From the NCBI GenBank assembly GCA_025331565.1, contig JAFREQ010000030.1:5704001-5768000 (forward strand): a stretch of 64,000 nt of DNA, read 5' to 3'. Below are positions 23,030-36,100 of this stretch, one piece after another. This DNA comes from Holacanthus passer (taxonomy: Eukaryota; Chordata; Actinopteri; Pomacanthidae). Each line of letters starts with the position of its first letter. The first letter of the stretch is position 1. The notes under the pieces were generated by a model that was given only the letters and a program-made list of their open reading frames with translations, had not been told where the DNA came from and made no database searches. The position numbers and the translations under genes are program-made.

Positions 23030-23465
23030 GGTCCTGACCTGTGTTGTGCAAGTTACTGAAAATTAGTTACACTTACTCTGACTTTTCTTCAAAGTAATTA
23101 AATAACTTTTCCAATTATTCCAAATAAATAAATAAATTAGTTACTAGGGAAAGTAAGTTTTGCATTGCTTTGAAATATCTGCTTTGATTCTCCTATTAAT
23201 GCACACATAGCTATATTATTTTAGTGTTGCTGTGGGAAACAGTGTGGGTCAAGAAAACTGTCAAATTTTATTCATCATCATACCTATTATTGCTGCATTG
23301 ATGAGAGTCAGTACAAACATAACGAGTAACAAGCCCATTTAAATTTCAGTAGTTGTAATTGCATTATATGATTTGATCTAGTTACAACTAAAAGTAGCGG
23401 AATTACAGTAATTACAGGTATTACAGTAGTACTTTGTAATGCATTGCTCCCAACACCTTTCCTGA
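23030..23465 (+). mobile_element. Decayed hAT-type MITE ('gttactcccaacac' family)
   Basis: The 5' part has 'tgtgcaagttactgaaaatt', 'caaagtaatt' and 'ttagttactagggaaagtaa'. The 3' part has 'aattacagtaattacagg' and ends 'taatgcattgctcccaacac'. This is the layout of a common non-autonomous fish element whose ends mimic each other (ttac/gtaa rich). It encodes no protein. Confidence 0.65.
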
Positions 23466-25796
23466 CAAAATTATATTCTGACAAAAAACTGTGCTAATAC
23501 TATCACCGACAAACCTGAAAAGTCTCCCCACGAATCACAGCTTTTTGTCACGCAAGGGAGACGGTGACTGGACGCTGGCCAGACAAGTTACAGGAAGAAA
23601 TATCACACTGTGCTCATGTCATGTAACCTTGCAGATACACACTAGAGGAAAGACCTGAAGTGCACTTCCTTGGCTTAACGTCGGTGCTGTACACGAATGC
23701 ATTGCTAGAACATCCTTCCTTTGTACAGTACCTTTTACTTCCTGCTTTAATAATGCATCCACCGCTCGGCCTTAACCTTTAAACAAGAAAGCCTGCTCTG
23801 GCCTGCAGTCCTCTCAGCAACATGACTGAGGTGCATCTCTGAGAGTCTGTACATAAAATTGCATTACATAACTTACTCAGATAATGTGGTGCCGTTCATG
23901 GTTTGCTGCAGGTCAGCTGGTATCAGAGGGGACTAAGCATACAACTTCAGCTGATATACTGCCTTTCTGACAGTTTATATGTTTTATGTGTGCCATTAAT
24001 TCCATCCATATTTTCTCAGCTTAAGGGGACGTCGCTGACTAATACCACAGGCATCATAACAGATGTTGTTGTGCTTTGTTCTGTTTAGATTGTGTGTACT
24101 CTTACTAAACCTTGGATACCTAAGATTTCTGACAATGTAGAGTTATCATGTGTTTACAGAGGAATAAAGCCTGCAGACATGTGGATGGATACCGTATATT
24201 AATGTGGATTTCTGACAGCAGGTATGCATTTAATACATGAACAGTTTTCATAAGATGTCATCGCTGGAAAAACGTCAGCATTAGTTGTTTGCTAAAACAC
24301 TTAAACCGGCCTACGGTATGTTTGCATTTTCTTGATAAGTGACATGTGTCCATGAGAATAATGACAATGACTGCAAAACCTCAAGAGTTCACAGTGAATT
24401 GAGTGGACTAAACGCCCAGCTTTGACACTGGAAGCCACTGTTCACATCCCATTCTTTACCAACAATCAACACTGACCATCACCTTAAACTTCTATTAACC
24501 ATGACCTCGGTCTTTCTCTAACATTACCAGTTAGTCTAAGTAGCCTAAACCTAATCAAACCTTAACCATAGAGATGGCAGATCACAAATTGCTTTAATGA
24601 AGACTTTTAGTGATGGTAGTGGATTTTGTAGGACAACAAAAGATGTTTTGCTGATCAGAGCCAGGACAGAAAATGTTCAGATTCATCATCTTGGAAGGTA
24701 ATGACAAACCTATTCTTTTATTTAGGTTGCAGGATGTGATTCTGAGATAAGTGATACTTAATGTCATTTCCTCTGTGTCTGTTATGCAGAATATCCACAG
24801 GATGTGTCTGCTTCGCGTTGGAGGAAATATTTCAGAAGTGCAACTTTCTCTTCAGCAGACCCATTTCTGATATAGTTGTCTTGTAGAGTTTTGGTGTTTT
24901 ATGAGGGTAAATATCCATTTGCAGTTCAGTAAATGTAGATACAGCAGTGGGAGATTTTAGACTATCCATGCAACATTTATTGCAACTTAATTGCGCACAC
25001 CCCCATACATTCTTATACTATTTGCAATCCTTTACACACAGTTTAAAGGAACAATTTGACAATATGACCTGTATTTCAACAGTGTCCTGTATGATTGTTC
25101 TACAATCTATCTATAAGAGCTGCTGGAGACTGGCGTGAAATTCCTTGTATATATAAACATGCTTTGGTTGTAAAGTTGATTCTGATCCAGGTATCTGCTT
25201 CTTTCTTTTATGTTAGGTAAAAAGGTGAAACGATTACAATAAAAGCTAATTTGAACAAAACAAAAATGAGACCAATCAAGGAGAACAAAAAGGTGAAAAT
25301 CCTCTTTGTATGGCGCCATACTCAGTAAATGGGTTGATAATTATCTTCCTAGTTTCAATTACAAACAGATAATGGCACGCTGCATTCACTCAGTTCTACT
25401 CTTTGACTGGAACTGCTCATTCTTCTTATGAATAAGCAAATCACTATTCACCAATGAATAGTCGCTGGCATGTGGTGTTCTCACACCCCCAGGTCGTAAA
25501 GGTGGTGCAAAAGATGAAACAAATGTAAATACATATTTGACATGTTGATTAGTTTGTCATCATTTCAACTATATGAAAAGTGTGTGTTTTATGATTTTGA
25601 AACTGAACGCAGCCATTAGGCTTCATGTGGCTGCAGATCTGACATGGCGGCTGATGATTAACCAACCCTCATCACCACATGTCCCAGCATGCTTCAGTTG
25701 TTGACAGCAGCTGGAGACCAGACCTGACCAAGGTTTCCACGACAACCACAGCTCGAATGGAATTACATACGGCTGCAACGGAGATGCATATGAGCA
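23466..25796. other. Unassigned intergenic interval
   Basis: No convincing exon. There is a diverged CCTAAACC-type fragment (24450-24560) and a short retro-tail-like end near 25165-25190 ('gttgattctgatcc'). The rest shows nothing I can assign. Confidence 0.5.
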
Positions 25797-25824
25797 CACA
25801 CGCACACACACACACACACACACA
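25797..25824. repeat. (CA)n microsatellite
   Basis: A short CA run (cacacacgcacacaca...) with one interruption. Confidence 0.9.
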
Positions 25825-28800
25825 TTAGTCTATTAGTCTGTTGAAACACAGTGTCCATGAACAGTAGGGTTAGACAAAAGGAGAGAACACAACAGATGAC
25901 GGTTTAGTGGAGTAACAGCAGAGCAAGGTGTGAGCTGTGCACAAGTATACCAACCCACAGGGGAAACATAACATCCTGCCAGCAAAATGGGGCCTGCCAC
26001 CTCTTTCTAAGTGATTTGTATGGAAGTGAAAGAGAATCTGGCAATAGATCTCCTGCCGTTGGTATTGTCTGAGAGTGCTGCTTGGCGCGTGTGCAAATAC
26101 AACCTCCTTTTCAGAATAGCCTCTGGAGCCCCATCACAAGGCTGTCAGCAATATGAGTAACAGTTGAACCCAATACAATCCAGAAACAGGACAAGACTGA
26201 GGGGAGAGGTAGAGGAACTGCAGGGAACTGTGACACCTGCTAGTTTTTTTGCAAAAGTGACTTTGGATCATTGTGTAATGTGAAGGAGAGAAAATGAGAA
26301 ACATGGAAGAAGAGAGGGGGGGGAAAGGTGAAAGATAACAAGTAGGGGGCATTTGCACAGTAACTGCAGCAAGCTCTGGAATAATGATGGTCTCCTCCTT
26401 TCATAAATCCAGTGTTATTGCAAATCCCTTTCTGTCTATTCTGAGACATGCCCTCAGCAGGTATTCCAGATAACTACACTCTTAGTTATTAGCAAAGGTG
26501 AAAGTTAGTTTGAGGGCACAGGATGTCTGATGTAATGTAGTACTTTTCATCAGACTTGGAGCAGAAGAAGTGGGGAGGTGATAATTAGATCTGTCACTCC
26601 GCTTTAATATCTCTCAGACCAGCTCGGCCCTGGGCTGGATTGTTGCAAAGAAATGCCTTATTGTCTCTGCCGCTCAGGAACTGGAAATACGCTTTCCATG
26701 TCTGATATGCTGCGGCAAAATTTGCTGGTGATGATGGATAGGCTTCAGTGGAGTATCACTGTGTATATGAAAGGATTTGATAATCAATGAAGCTACATAT
26801 TGTCTGGTGCATAGTGCTATATTAGACTAAGACTAAGGGATGAACAGCCCACTAGTGGCTTTGTGAGGCTGCACAGTGGAACTTTGAGCTAAATACTAAT
26901 ATGCCAATAATATGGTTTTATGTTTAGTTTAGGATGTTAACATTCATGCTGTAAATGGCAGCAACACACACAGGACAGCTGTGGCTGATGGGAATGTCGT
27001 TAGATAAGGTTAAAAGTATAGTGTGACATTTTGTAAAATATGTTTTTCACTTTTTTGCCGGGAGTAAGATGTGAAGGTTGAAACCACTCTCATGTCTGAA
27101 ATATGAAGCTACTGGCAGCAGTCAGTTAGTCCAGATAGATACAACGTGAATTTTAGAGGGCTAATAGGTGAAATTTGTTATATAGTATTTCTCATATCAA
27201 CTTTGATGTCTATTACAGTGTCTTACAGTTTCTTACATTCCTGTTTTACAGTCCTACCAATCACAACACAATAGAGTGGAACCATACAAATATGATATAA
27301 AGCTTCTATATTTTATTTTCTTAAGTCCGCAAAAAGAACCTCCAAATGTAGGCTACAAACAAAACAAAATAATGAACATTCAAAAATACTCATTAAACAG
27401 GTGCTTTTAGCTAAGGTCCACCTCCCACTGGACAGATAGCCAATCATACTCAAGAATAATGGAGGTGCACTTCAGATGGCCAGTCAGATTTCAGGTGTGG
27501 TCAGTGCCACCCCTAGGCCACCCTCTGGACATGCCCCTGCTGGGTTTAGTTGTCGGCAGTAGCTTCATAATTACGGCACAGTTATGAGAGTAGCATTGAT
27601 CTTCTCATCTAACTCTGTAATCAGGATATTTCACTAAACCAAAAATGTCAGCCTGATGGTGGTGCTATGATCACTAAAGTCCATAAGATTCATCCGTTGG
27701 GTCCCACAAATGCCTGTAGAAAGATTTCATTCTCACAGTTTGGATACTGGGGTATTTTAGTCTGGACCAACTGCACGACTGAACAGCTGGACAGCTAACA
27801 AGCATTGTCATCTCCAGAGCTACGCCACAGCTTACAACATGTGTTTTTATGAGGAAACTCATTGTTTCCTGTATCTCTCCCCTCTCTCACGGGCAGGAGT
27901 ACATGTGGTTGTAATTCCTCTCAGGACGAATCACTCCGACATTTGAATCGCGATTCCGATCATGATGGGGTGTTTATTGTTCATTACATTAGATTAATAC
28001 GAGACAGCTGCTGCGTGGGAAAACATATGAATGCGTTTGCATGGACTTTTGGCACCATCAATCAGTGGCCCCGCTGGTTTAGTGGTTTCCAAACCGTGCC
28101 CTCTGTGAATCAGCGCATTGCAGAAGGATACTTCCAGATGCAGAGACAGATTACCAGAGCTTTCTTTTATCCATTTATGTGGCCCTCACTTCATCTTTCC
28201 TCTCATTTATCACATTTACAACCTGTGTTGTTCCTCTCTCTCTCTCTTTAGGCTTTTATGCTGCTTTTAGATCCTTGAGGAGCTGGGCTGAGCTGAAACA
28301 AGATCAAATGAAAATCTAGTTCTTGAAAGTGTTTTGATTGTCCCATAGAGCTGGCACAGCTCAGAATGAAAATCACCTCAATCACCACTTTATATGTACT
28401 CACTAAAATGCCAGCCTTTTAATTAGACACAGGAGAGGCCACCAAAGATATTACCAGGGGCTAAACTGTTCCTTTTCTCATTTGGGACCTTTACAGAGAA
28501 AAGCAGATTGAGGTACTATTTTTAGGGCATCTTTTTCTTTTGTTCCCACAGCTCAGATGCGAACATCAGTTTCTCTCCAGCATGAAAGCAAAAAAACATG
28601 AAGATGTCTCATGCTTTGCGCTGAGCCCGAGAGAATGACGGAAGACTGAGAGGAAAGAGGAGTCACAGGATTCAGCTGAGCTTCAGGGTACGAGAATCAG
28701 GAAGTCATGAGGAGGCAGGGTGCTAGATATGCTACCGTATGCTTGATGAAAACAGGAAAGAGAGAGCCTGTGAGGTCGAAGACACACACTCACACTCTGA

Positions 28801-29050
28801 AACTGTTTTCACCTTTTCGCATGGTGAAAACAATGTGTATGATGAAAACAACCAGTTTGCAAATCAGTTTGTGAATCACAAATTCTATGACTAATTTGAT
28901 GACTTCAGAGTATCAAAAAGTTCTGTAGGTTGCATTGCTGTTTTTGAGTTTTCAAGGGTGTCTGGCTTAAACTATTGCAATTTAAACTGACCAAAGTGCT
29001 GTACATTTGAAAAAAAAAAACATAGTGCCCACAATTCATATTTCACAGCC
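25825..29050. other. Intergenic interval, mostly unique sequence
   Basis: Two repeat fragments (27003-27140 plus strand; 27546-27655 minus strand) belong to the 'gagagttrgatgagaagat' family. The stretches 26580-26720 and 27880-28520 have balanced composition, no repeat signature and no protein-like frame. They are candidates for conserved non-coding elements, which cannot be tested here. Confidence 0.4.
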
Positions 29051-29066
29051 ACATACAGAAAAAATG

Positions 29067-29098
<32 letters not shown>

Positions 29099-29100
29099 AA
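29067..29100. repeat. (AATC)n then (AAAT)n simple repeat
   Basis: Seven or so 'aatc' units followed by 'aataaataaat'. Upstream, 'aaagtgctgtacatttgaaa' resembles the 3' end of a fish LINE, so this may be its tail. Confidence 0.85.
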
Positions 29101-29787
29101 ATGTTATGTTTTGCTTTTATTTGTCCAGATTGTAAGATCCTGGGGGGAATGTTTTTTGGTGCTGAAAGTTTTGGAAAATTAGAAAAATATTAGGGAAATT
29201 AGAAACAGTTCACAGGACTCACTGTGAACCATTTTAACTGAACTACTTTCTGTAGATGAAAGAGTCCCAAAGGAGACAGTTTACAGTGAGGTCTGTGGAA
29301 CTAGAGCAATGAGGACACTGTTTCTGGAAAGTCACAATGGAGCTGAAATGTAATTTTTCAATGTTGTGAGCACCATGAGTCCATTCACTTCAATTGTATT
29401 GGGGTGGAAGCCAAAATCTATATTAAAAACTGTACAAATAAAACCAAAAGTATCTGCATGATCAGATAAAACTTACATTGCATAAGTTAGAAACCGCTTT
29501 ATAATTTAAGTGAACTGAGCTTTTAGTGGCTGCTGGAAATCAGTGTTACGTAGCTACAACTTCTGGGAGACTCCTCCCAATAACAATGACAGCATCAGGC
29601 CTTTCGGCAAATCCCCAAAAACATTTGTTTATGTTCAAGTGACAAAGCCACAGTTGTCTACAGTTGGAGGTCAGGGTGGATTATTTTAATCCAAACGCTG
29701 ATGTTTCTATAAATCTTACCAAGTCTTTTGCTTTTTTCAAGACTCTTCAGTCACGAAACATAATTTTATGCCTCTATCTTTCTGTAG

Positions 29788-30890
29788 CAGTGGTGGGGAA
29801 TGTCAGGCCACCCTGCAAGACCGTGTGATCTGGCCTGCGAGGCAATTCATAAATCCAAAATAATTCTCTCAACAGCAATCGCTCTTTTTTTCTGTAATAA
29901 AAGAAAAATAACATAAAATAATAGACTAAACACATCCTTCCAGTGGTCCATGAACACAAGACGCATGTAGCTGTTACAGGTCATTGATGACATGCATCAT
30001 GGCAACTATCAAGAAAAGAAATGCAGATTTCATGCTTTCCAAAAGAAAGGGGAAATTATTGTTTTGTTGAAGTAAAAGCCAAGCCAGTGTGCCTAAGATA
30101 GTTTGACACACTCACGGCGATGGAAAAGGCCCAAATGCACTTGGATGAAATTAACACGCTTCAGCAGAGTTTGGGCGTCCAACAAGTAGCTCACACAAGA
30201 CCGCATTCTCACAGAGACAATGTTGTGCATATCCAGGTTTTGCAGTGAGTGAGCTAATGGCTAAGAATTCATGTCGATGAAGGGAAAACCTGTCGTGGAA
30301 CTCAGTGACAGCGAGTGGCTGCATGATTTGGCCTTACTGGTTGACACCCAGTCCCTGTCATGCATTTTCCTGCCCTGCAAGAACAAAGACTTGCTGAATA
30401 TGCTGGTGAGTGTGCAAAACTCCTTCAGGCATCTGGTGTGAGGTTTTAGGACATGAAAAGTAAACAAGTGGAAATGAACATATTTCCTATGTCATTTAAT
30501 GTGGAACCAGCTGATCATTGAGCTGTAAAGCAACAATGGGCTCAAAGCTCGGTACAAAACAGCCTGCCTTTACTCAAGTTCTATAAACTCCATGTGCATC
30601 CTGAGGACTGCGGTTTACATCTCTGTTTGGGACAACCTACGACTGTGAGCACTTCTTTTCAAATCTGACTCTTGCAAAACACTCATTTCTGCTCAAGACT
30701 GACCCGAACCTGGAAAACCAGCTGCGAGTAGCATCATCATCATCACTACCATCTGACATGGCCAAAGACAATTCCATCCACTACATTAGAGCTTAGAGTC
30801 ATATATGTCTTCAATGATTTAGTGTGGCCCTTAAAGGTTGTTATAATAACTGAAATGGCCCTTCATATGAAAAAAATTTCCACACCCCTG
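29788..30890 (+). mobile_element. Non-autonomous hAT (Charlie-like) relic with TSD
   Basis: The element runs from CAGTGGTGGGGAA to TTCCACACCCCTG, terminal inverted repeats matching at 11 of 13 positions. It is flanked by TTCTGTAG (29780-29787) and TTCTATAG (30891-30898), an 8-bp target duplication with one mismatch, as expected for hAT. At 1,103 bp it is much shorter than an autonomous element. Subterminal sequence includes 'ctggcctgcgaggcaattca' (left) and 'tagtgtggcccttaaaggtt' (right), typical of this group. Internal deletion removed most of the transposase. Confidence 0.85.
29999..30790 (+). pseudogene. hAT transposase pseudogene (GTF2IRD2/ZBED-type)
   Basis: The remnant starts ATG GCA ACT ATC AAG AAA AGA (MATIKKR), soon meets a stop, and shifts frame. 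Recognisable pieces follow in order: KAKPVC of the BED-finger region, ELSDSEWLHDLALLVD of the mid-domain, and CEHFFSNLTLAKHSFLLK near the C-terminus (hAT dimerisation region). The pieces resemble the Charlie-like transposase family that also gave rise to the C-terminal part of GTF2IRD2. Most of the catalytic core is deleted. Confidence 0.7.
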
Positions 30891-30924
30891 TTCTATAGTC
30901 TATTTTCTTCCTTTTTATGCATGT

Positions 30925-30970
30925 AAATTTCCCCACTGTGGGACGAATACAGGCATATATTATCTTATCT
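30925..30970 (+). repeat. Retroelement 3' tail ('gtgggacgaata...ttatctta')
   Basis: The block 'aatttccccactgtgggacg' followed by 'aatacagg' and 'ttatcttatctta' is the 3' end of a fish non-LTR element. It lies 35 bp downstream of the hAT relic. Related tails are at 32375-32440 (minus strand) and 35125-35160 (plus strand). Confidence 0.6.
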
Positions 30971-32374
30971 TAACTACTATTATGTGTTAGGCAATGTGTT
31001 CACAGATGTAAACAACATGGAGACTGACGTGCTGTAACAACTTGCTGTGGTAATACTCTGCAGTGAGAAATAGATCAAACATTTTGAAACTATCAGGGCG
31101 CCAATGAGTCTGTGAGCAGATTTGGGAGGTTTAAGACTGGATCTGTAAACCTCTCACATTACCAGATTATCTGGGCCAAACATTGATAGCAACTATGGTC
31201 CATATTTCATTTCTCTCCTCCGATCGTTGGAAGGGGTGAATCAGGGATACACTGGCCCAAAACTTCTGTAGTCTGAGCTTGGTTGAATGTATTTTGTTGA
31301 CCTGATTTGAATTTAAGGCAGCAACAGAAAAAAGCAGTTGCCTTTTAGCTTCAAAGCAACTACACGGGACACACAACAGCATTCGGTGAGAGGAGAAATG
31401 AATGAGGTTGCGAACCCATTTCAAGTTTTGTAAGCAATGATGAAAACTTAAAATCAACCTTAAAAAAACAACTGCAGGTGAAGCAAGGAGAAGTGAGCAA
31501 CACAAGTGAGCAGCCCTGTTCAAACTGGAAGGTGGAGTTGACAAATCACACTGTGGTTTTTGGCATGCAGTTCAAGATTGCAGCCGTCCGAGGTTTCCCT
31601 CGATCAAGCCAGTGAATAAACACAGTTTCGTTTTTATTCATCTTAAAAAGGTGTTTCTGTCCAGCATGTAATGTCACAGTGGCTTCAGAGAAATAATGTC
31701 ATTGTGTTACATCATCATCATCAGCATAGCAATGAAAAGAGACATTGTGTTTTTGAATGATACACCCCGAGGTCGACACATATGATAAACATTACACAAG
31801 ATTTGGAGCAGTGTAAACAGGGTGAAAAATTACCAGGAACTCTGGGCCTGTTTCCCAAATCCCAGTGGTGAAGATTGTCAATGAGAGTGGTTTTAACAGA
31901 ATCAGCAATCAGAACATTTGACACTTCTAAAAGCAGATTATGTCATATACAGACCACTTAGACTAAAATTGATCAAAAATACTGCTTTGGTCCATGAAAA
32001 TGTAGGTCGTTGAATCCACTATCTTAAGAGGAGGACTTAAAAGTTCAGTATGTTCCTTCAAGGTAAAGAAAATATGTACTAATAACAAGACAGATGTCAG
32101 AGAGATGTTCTGTTTGTGCTTGTCTAATAGGCTTGTGGTATTTTTTTAACGAGGCTGTTCTGAGGACAGTCACAAGACACATGATATTATCTTCTGTTTC
32201 CTTTTCAACACTACTTTTTCTCCAGCTCTTTGGAAGTAACCGAGTTGCATATTTTTAGCCATGGGTGAGTTTTGGGTCAACATTTTTAATCAGGAGTGGA
32301 TATCAGTAGTGTGGGTGCTGTGAGCAGCTATGTGAGAAGGGTCCTCATGTCTGGGAACCCAGGGTCTGTAAGAA
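30971..32374. other. Unassigned intergenic interval
   Basis: No gene or recognised repeat. The 125-codon minus-strand frame at 31167-31544 shows no family resemblance. Confidence 0.5.
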
Positions 32375-32455
32375 AGATAAGATAAGATAAGATAAACCTT
32401 TATTTGTCCCACAGTGGGGAAATTCACAAGGAAGGAAGGAAGGAAGGAAGGAAGT
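32375..32455 (-). repeat. Retroelement tail with (GATAA)n and (GGAA)n
   Basis: An array of 'gataa' (32375-32395) leads into 'cctttatttgtcccacagtg', the minus-strand version of the tail at 30925. It is followed by a short 'ggaa' array ending near 32453. The GATAA array is the element's own tandem tail, not a cluster of regulatory GATA sites. Confidence 0.7.
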
Positions 32456-33150
32456 AGCGTCCCTAGGTGTGAGGAGCATCACCTCCTTCACGGTCACCAG
32501 ATGTGCTCAGGACTCAATTTTTTTTTGTCTGTGAAAAAGTGCAGGTGATGTTAGAAGCCTGAAAAACCCTGTGATACAGTTTATAATATGATATGGAATC
32601 AAGCTGAAAACATAAGCCTCTCTTATGTCTTGTGTTTGATTATAGTGAATTATGTGAGCCTAACCTCATACTGTATGCCTCAAAACGCACACATCAAACA
32701 TAGAAATGTTATAATATTCTATGTTATATAGAAATAATATTTATTAAAATACATTCCAGTACTTTTTTTTTTAGCTCCTAGGATAAAAAAGTTAACAGTA
32801 TGGTTACTTCATTAAGAAACACAAAATCCTCATAAACAACCAGCTAACTGCTCATAAGCTGACTAATGTTTACTGTCAGCATAAAGTTGGATCCTTCTCT
32901 ATTTTTCCCAAACCTTGCTAATGTTAAACTGCTAATGTCAGTTATAACAGACTGAAGATAAAGCTATATCTGCCCAGTAATACCTGAACATTTCACTCTT
33001 TCTCGAATTGTTGTTTCACTTATAGCTATAGACTTTTACACAGAAGATACTGTGACCCTCTCACTCTGTGCAAAATGAGATAAATCAACCATGAAATAAA
33101 AATCCCTGAAGAAACTCCTCATGCCTGGCGACCTCACTCTCTTTCTCCAG

Positions 33151-33192
33151 TGTCTGGCAGAGACATGAGGCCCGCTGTTGGACCCTCCCGAG
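33151..33192 (+). other. Candidate orphan micro-exon (42 nt)
   Basis: A strong acceptor (ctcactctctttctccag, 33133-33150) and a strong donor (GAG|GTGAGC, GT at 33193) enclose 42 nt, a multiple of three. Two of three frames are open, one containing ATG. There is no recognised peptide and no neighbouring exon, so it could be a non-coding RNA exon or coincidence. Confidence 0.2.
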
Positions 33193-36100
33193 GTGAGCAC
33201 GTGCTTTGAGAATTTACTTTTTGTGGTAATGAAATGAAAAAACACAAAGTGGAATTCAGAGTTTGAACAGTTGACAAGGTAAATTTGCATCACACAACCA
33301 GAACAGCAGAAAAATATGAATATTAAAGGGGTGCCAGTGAAGTCCTGAATAAAGTTCTTGTTAAACTTGGTACGTCTCGAGGCTGCACATCAACAGAGAT
33401 CACTGCATTAGACTGTTGCAGCTGTTACACCTTAGAAATTAGGAGTCATGGAGCAAATGGCAACATTTAAAACAAATGATCCTGTACTGCAGCCAGGGCT
33501 GCTGGAGGGGCTGAGGAGGTTAAGGTCTGGCACAGAGAGTCCACAGAGTGGGTTGAACCTGCAAACACTGAGCCAGACTCTGTCAACAGAAAATCTAATT
33601 AAAGAGATTAAGAAAAAGTTGAAAGTCATTTAGAATTTAAGTTTTATTGGAGAGCAATCCTGCATTTAGAGCCATCTGAACAGAGGCACAATGACAAAGG
33701 TGGGAGCTGACAGTACAGGGAATGAGGCTGCAGCCACTAAAAGGATGCTTGTGGAACTTGATAAGTATAGCTTGCAGTTGTGAGGGAGGCTTTGTGGTAG
33801 ACTGAGAGTGTGGTGAGGTGATCATGTAAACAGAGACTGATCAGATGCATCTGGCTGTGTGAACTATGTGAAAAATATTTTTTAACATGGAATTTGGTTA
33901 TGCATTTTGGGTGGAGACCCTCTTATCTAAAAAATGCTGCGTGCTGCCAGAAAAGAACTGAAGTCTACAAAAGTGATGCTGTGAGAGCTGCACAGCATCT
34001 GCTACTACAAAACCATATTGCAGAGCAGCACTCCTTGAAATTCTAGGAGGCCTGAAATCTATCATTCCTGGAATGTTTCTGGGCCTGTCAAATTCCTGGA
34101 TCATTCAGGGCCCACCTCTCTGTTTAGCGCTATGTTAAGGTTTGGTTGGGCACAGAAACAACACGGTGAGGTTTAGGGAAAAGTTACGCTGGAGTTAAAA
34201 TAAGTACGTGGGTGAGGATAGAGAAACAATGGTTAGCAATCATCAGTCCAGTCATGTTTAGAGGTTGGTGCCGTCATGCCTATGGTCCTTGGTTAAACCA
34301 TCAGTGGACCCCCTTCAGTTTGCCTTCCAGCCAAAGGTGGGAGTGGAAAATGGCATCATCTTACTGTTTCACCCATGCACCCCATATTCACCTGGGCGGC
34401 CTGGTTAGCACTCTGAGAGTCATATTTCTCAAGTGCGTTCAACATCATCCAGCCTGCCCTGTATTGGTGAAACAATCAACCACAACCAGGTTCTATCAAA
34501 TTTATGCGGTCAAAGTTCATTTTCAAGCAAGTTCACGAAGAGGCAATCCCAATGTAAACAAGAGGTATAAGCACCACTAAAACTAAATCAATGTAATGTG
34601 ATGAAATAAATCATAAGCCAGAAAACTGAGAGATGAGTATATTCAGCAGATAGTGGTGAACATTTTTGTTGTGGATGATAATTTGCTGGCCAGACATTAT
34701 TTATTATTGTTTATAAGATGATAATGAGTGTGTACAACTTGCTGCACTGCCCCCAAAAGGACCAGCTCTGTCCACGTGCATCTGCAGCAACATGTGTTTA
34801 GCAGCTAATCTGTCTGAATGCCACAATGAAAGAGTAATTTATAAATCTGTGTGGAAAACAACCTGTGGGCTGAAATGATTCATGAGGTCACGTTGTTTGG
34901 AAGGAGACCAAAGAAGACAGGCAACACAGTCATATGACAAAGGGAAAGGCAAAAGGAAAAGATGGACTGCCAGAGATGAAAACTGCTATTTAGAGAGGAA
35001 ATTACAGAATGCAAAGACAGTGAATGGCTACTGAAGAAAAGCAGACCATTAATAGTATCAAACATGGAGTTTGATGTTTGAACTGTTCTCGAAAACACAA
35101 TATATTTTGAATTTCATGTGAATTTCCTCACTGTGGGACGAATAAAGGTTTATCTTATACGATTACAGGAAATTTCTTATGGTGGCATGTATGGCAGGGC
35201 CAGAGTAAGCCAGACCGCCCATCAAGTCGCAGCTATAATGTAAGCGACAGGGATGTGGATTATGACATCAGCGCTGATTTGGCTCTTAATCACCCTGAGA
35301 CTAAAAAGAGGATCTATGGAGAGACTTCCTTCTCAGCAGAGAGCATGGGAAAAGTCCCGGCCGATACTGCTTGACTTCAGTGGAAAGCCCACAACTTTTC
35401 ATTCACTACTGAATATCCCCCCCACAGCAGGTGTTAAGGGGGATTTTGGGTACTTGGGAAAGTGCATGTGGTTTACAGCTGGGATATGCTTGATTCTCAA
35501 GTAGGCTACTGTCAGTAGCTCCCACTCCTTACTTCCTCTTTCTCTCTCTCTCTTACTCATGCCCACTCACTCGTACTCAATCTCTCTCACACCCACTCTC
35601 ATCCTATCACTCCACTGTAAAGCTCTTGTAAATGTCCCATGGCCACACTACTGGTGACAGATGGTAAAGGCAGGATGAAAACTCCCCGAATAAATATGTA
35701 ATCCCTTCCTCACATGGGCCGTAGCACAACGCAGAGATTATCCCATCAGAAACACTGCTGCAGCTTCGCAGAGCAGCGGGCTGGGGGGAGATCCCTCTTT
35801 GTGTGTCTGGATAAAATGATTTTAAAGCAGCGCCTGTGTGTGTATGAGTGGCAGTCGGCGCTTTTTGAGTGACAGAGGCGATGAGAGGCAAATCAAGTCA
35901 CATGCTACGTACACTTCAGGTTTAAATAAATCATATGAGTACTTATTTATTATGTCTTTACTATGAGTAAAGAGCTTCCATCTATCAGCACGCAAGACTG
36001 GTTCACACAACAAAATGTATTCATCTAAGTGATTTATAGTTGCTTTACTTCCTTAATTTTGGTGCCTCTTTGGGATTTTCCTACCAGTACAGCAACCAGG

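Noticed and set aside
27862..28251. 129-codon plus-strand frame
   Set aside because: No recognised domain or splice structure. The stretch looks more like unique non-coding DNA.
32375..32395. Cluster of GATA factor sites
   Set aside because: It is the tandem tail of a non-LTR retroelement copy.
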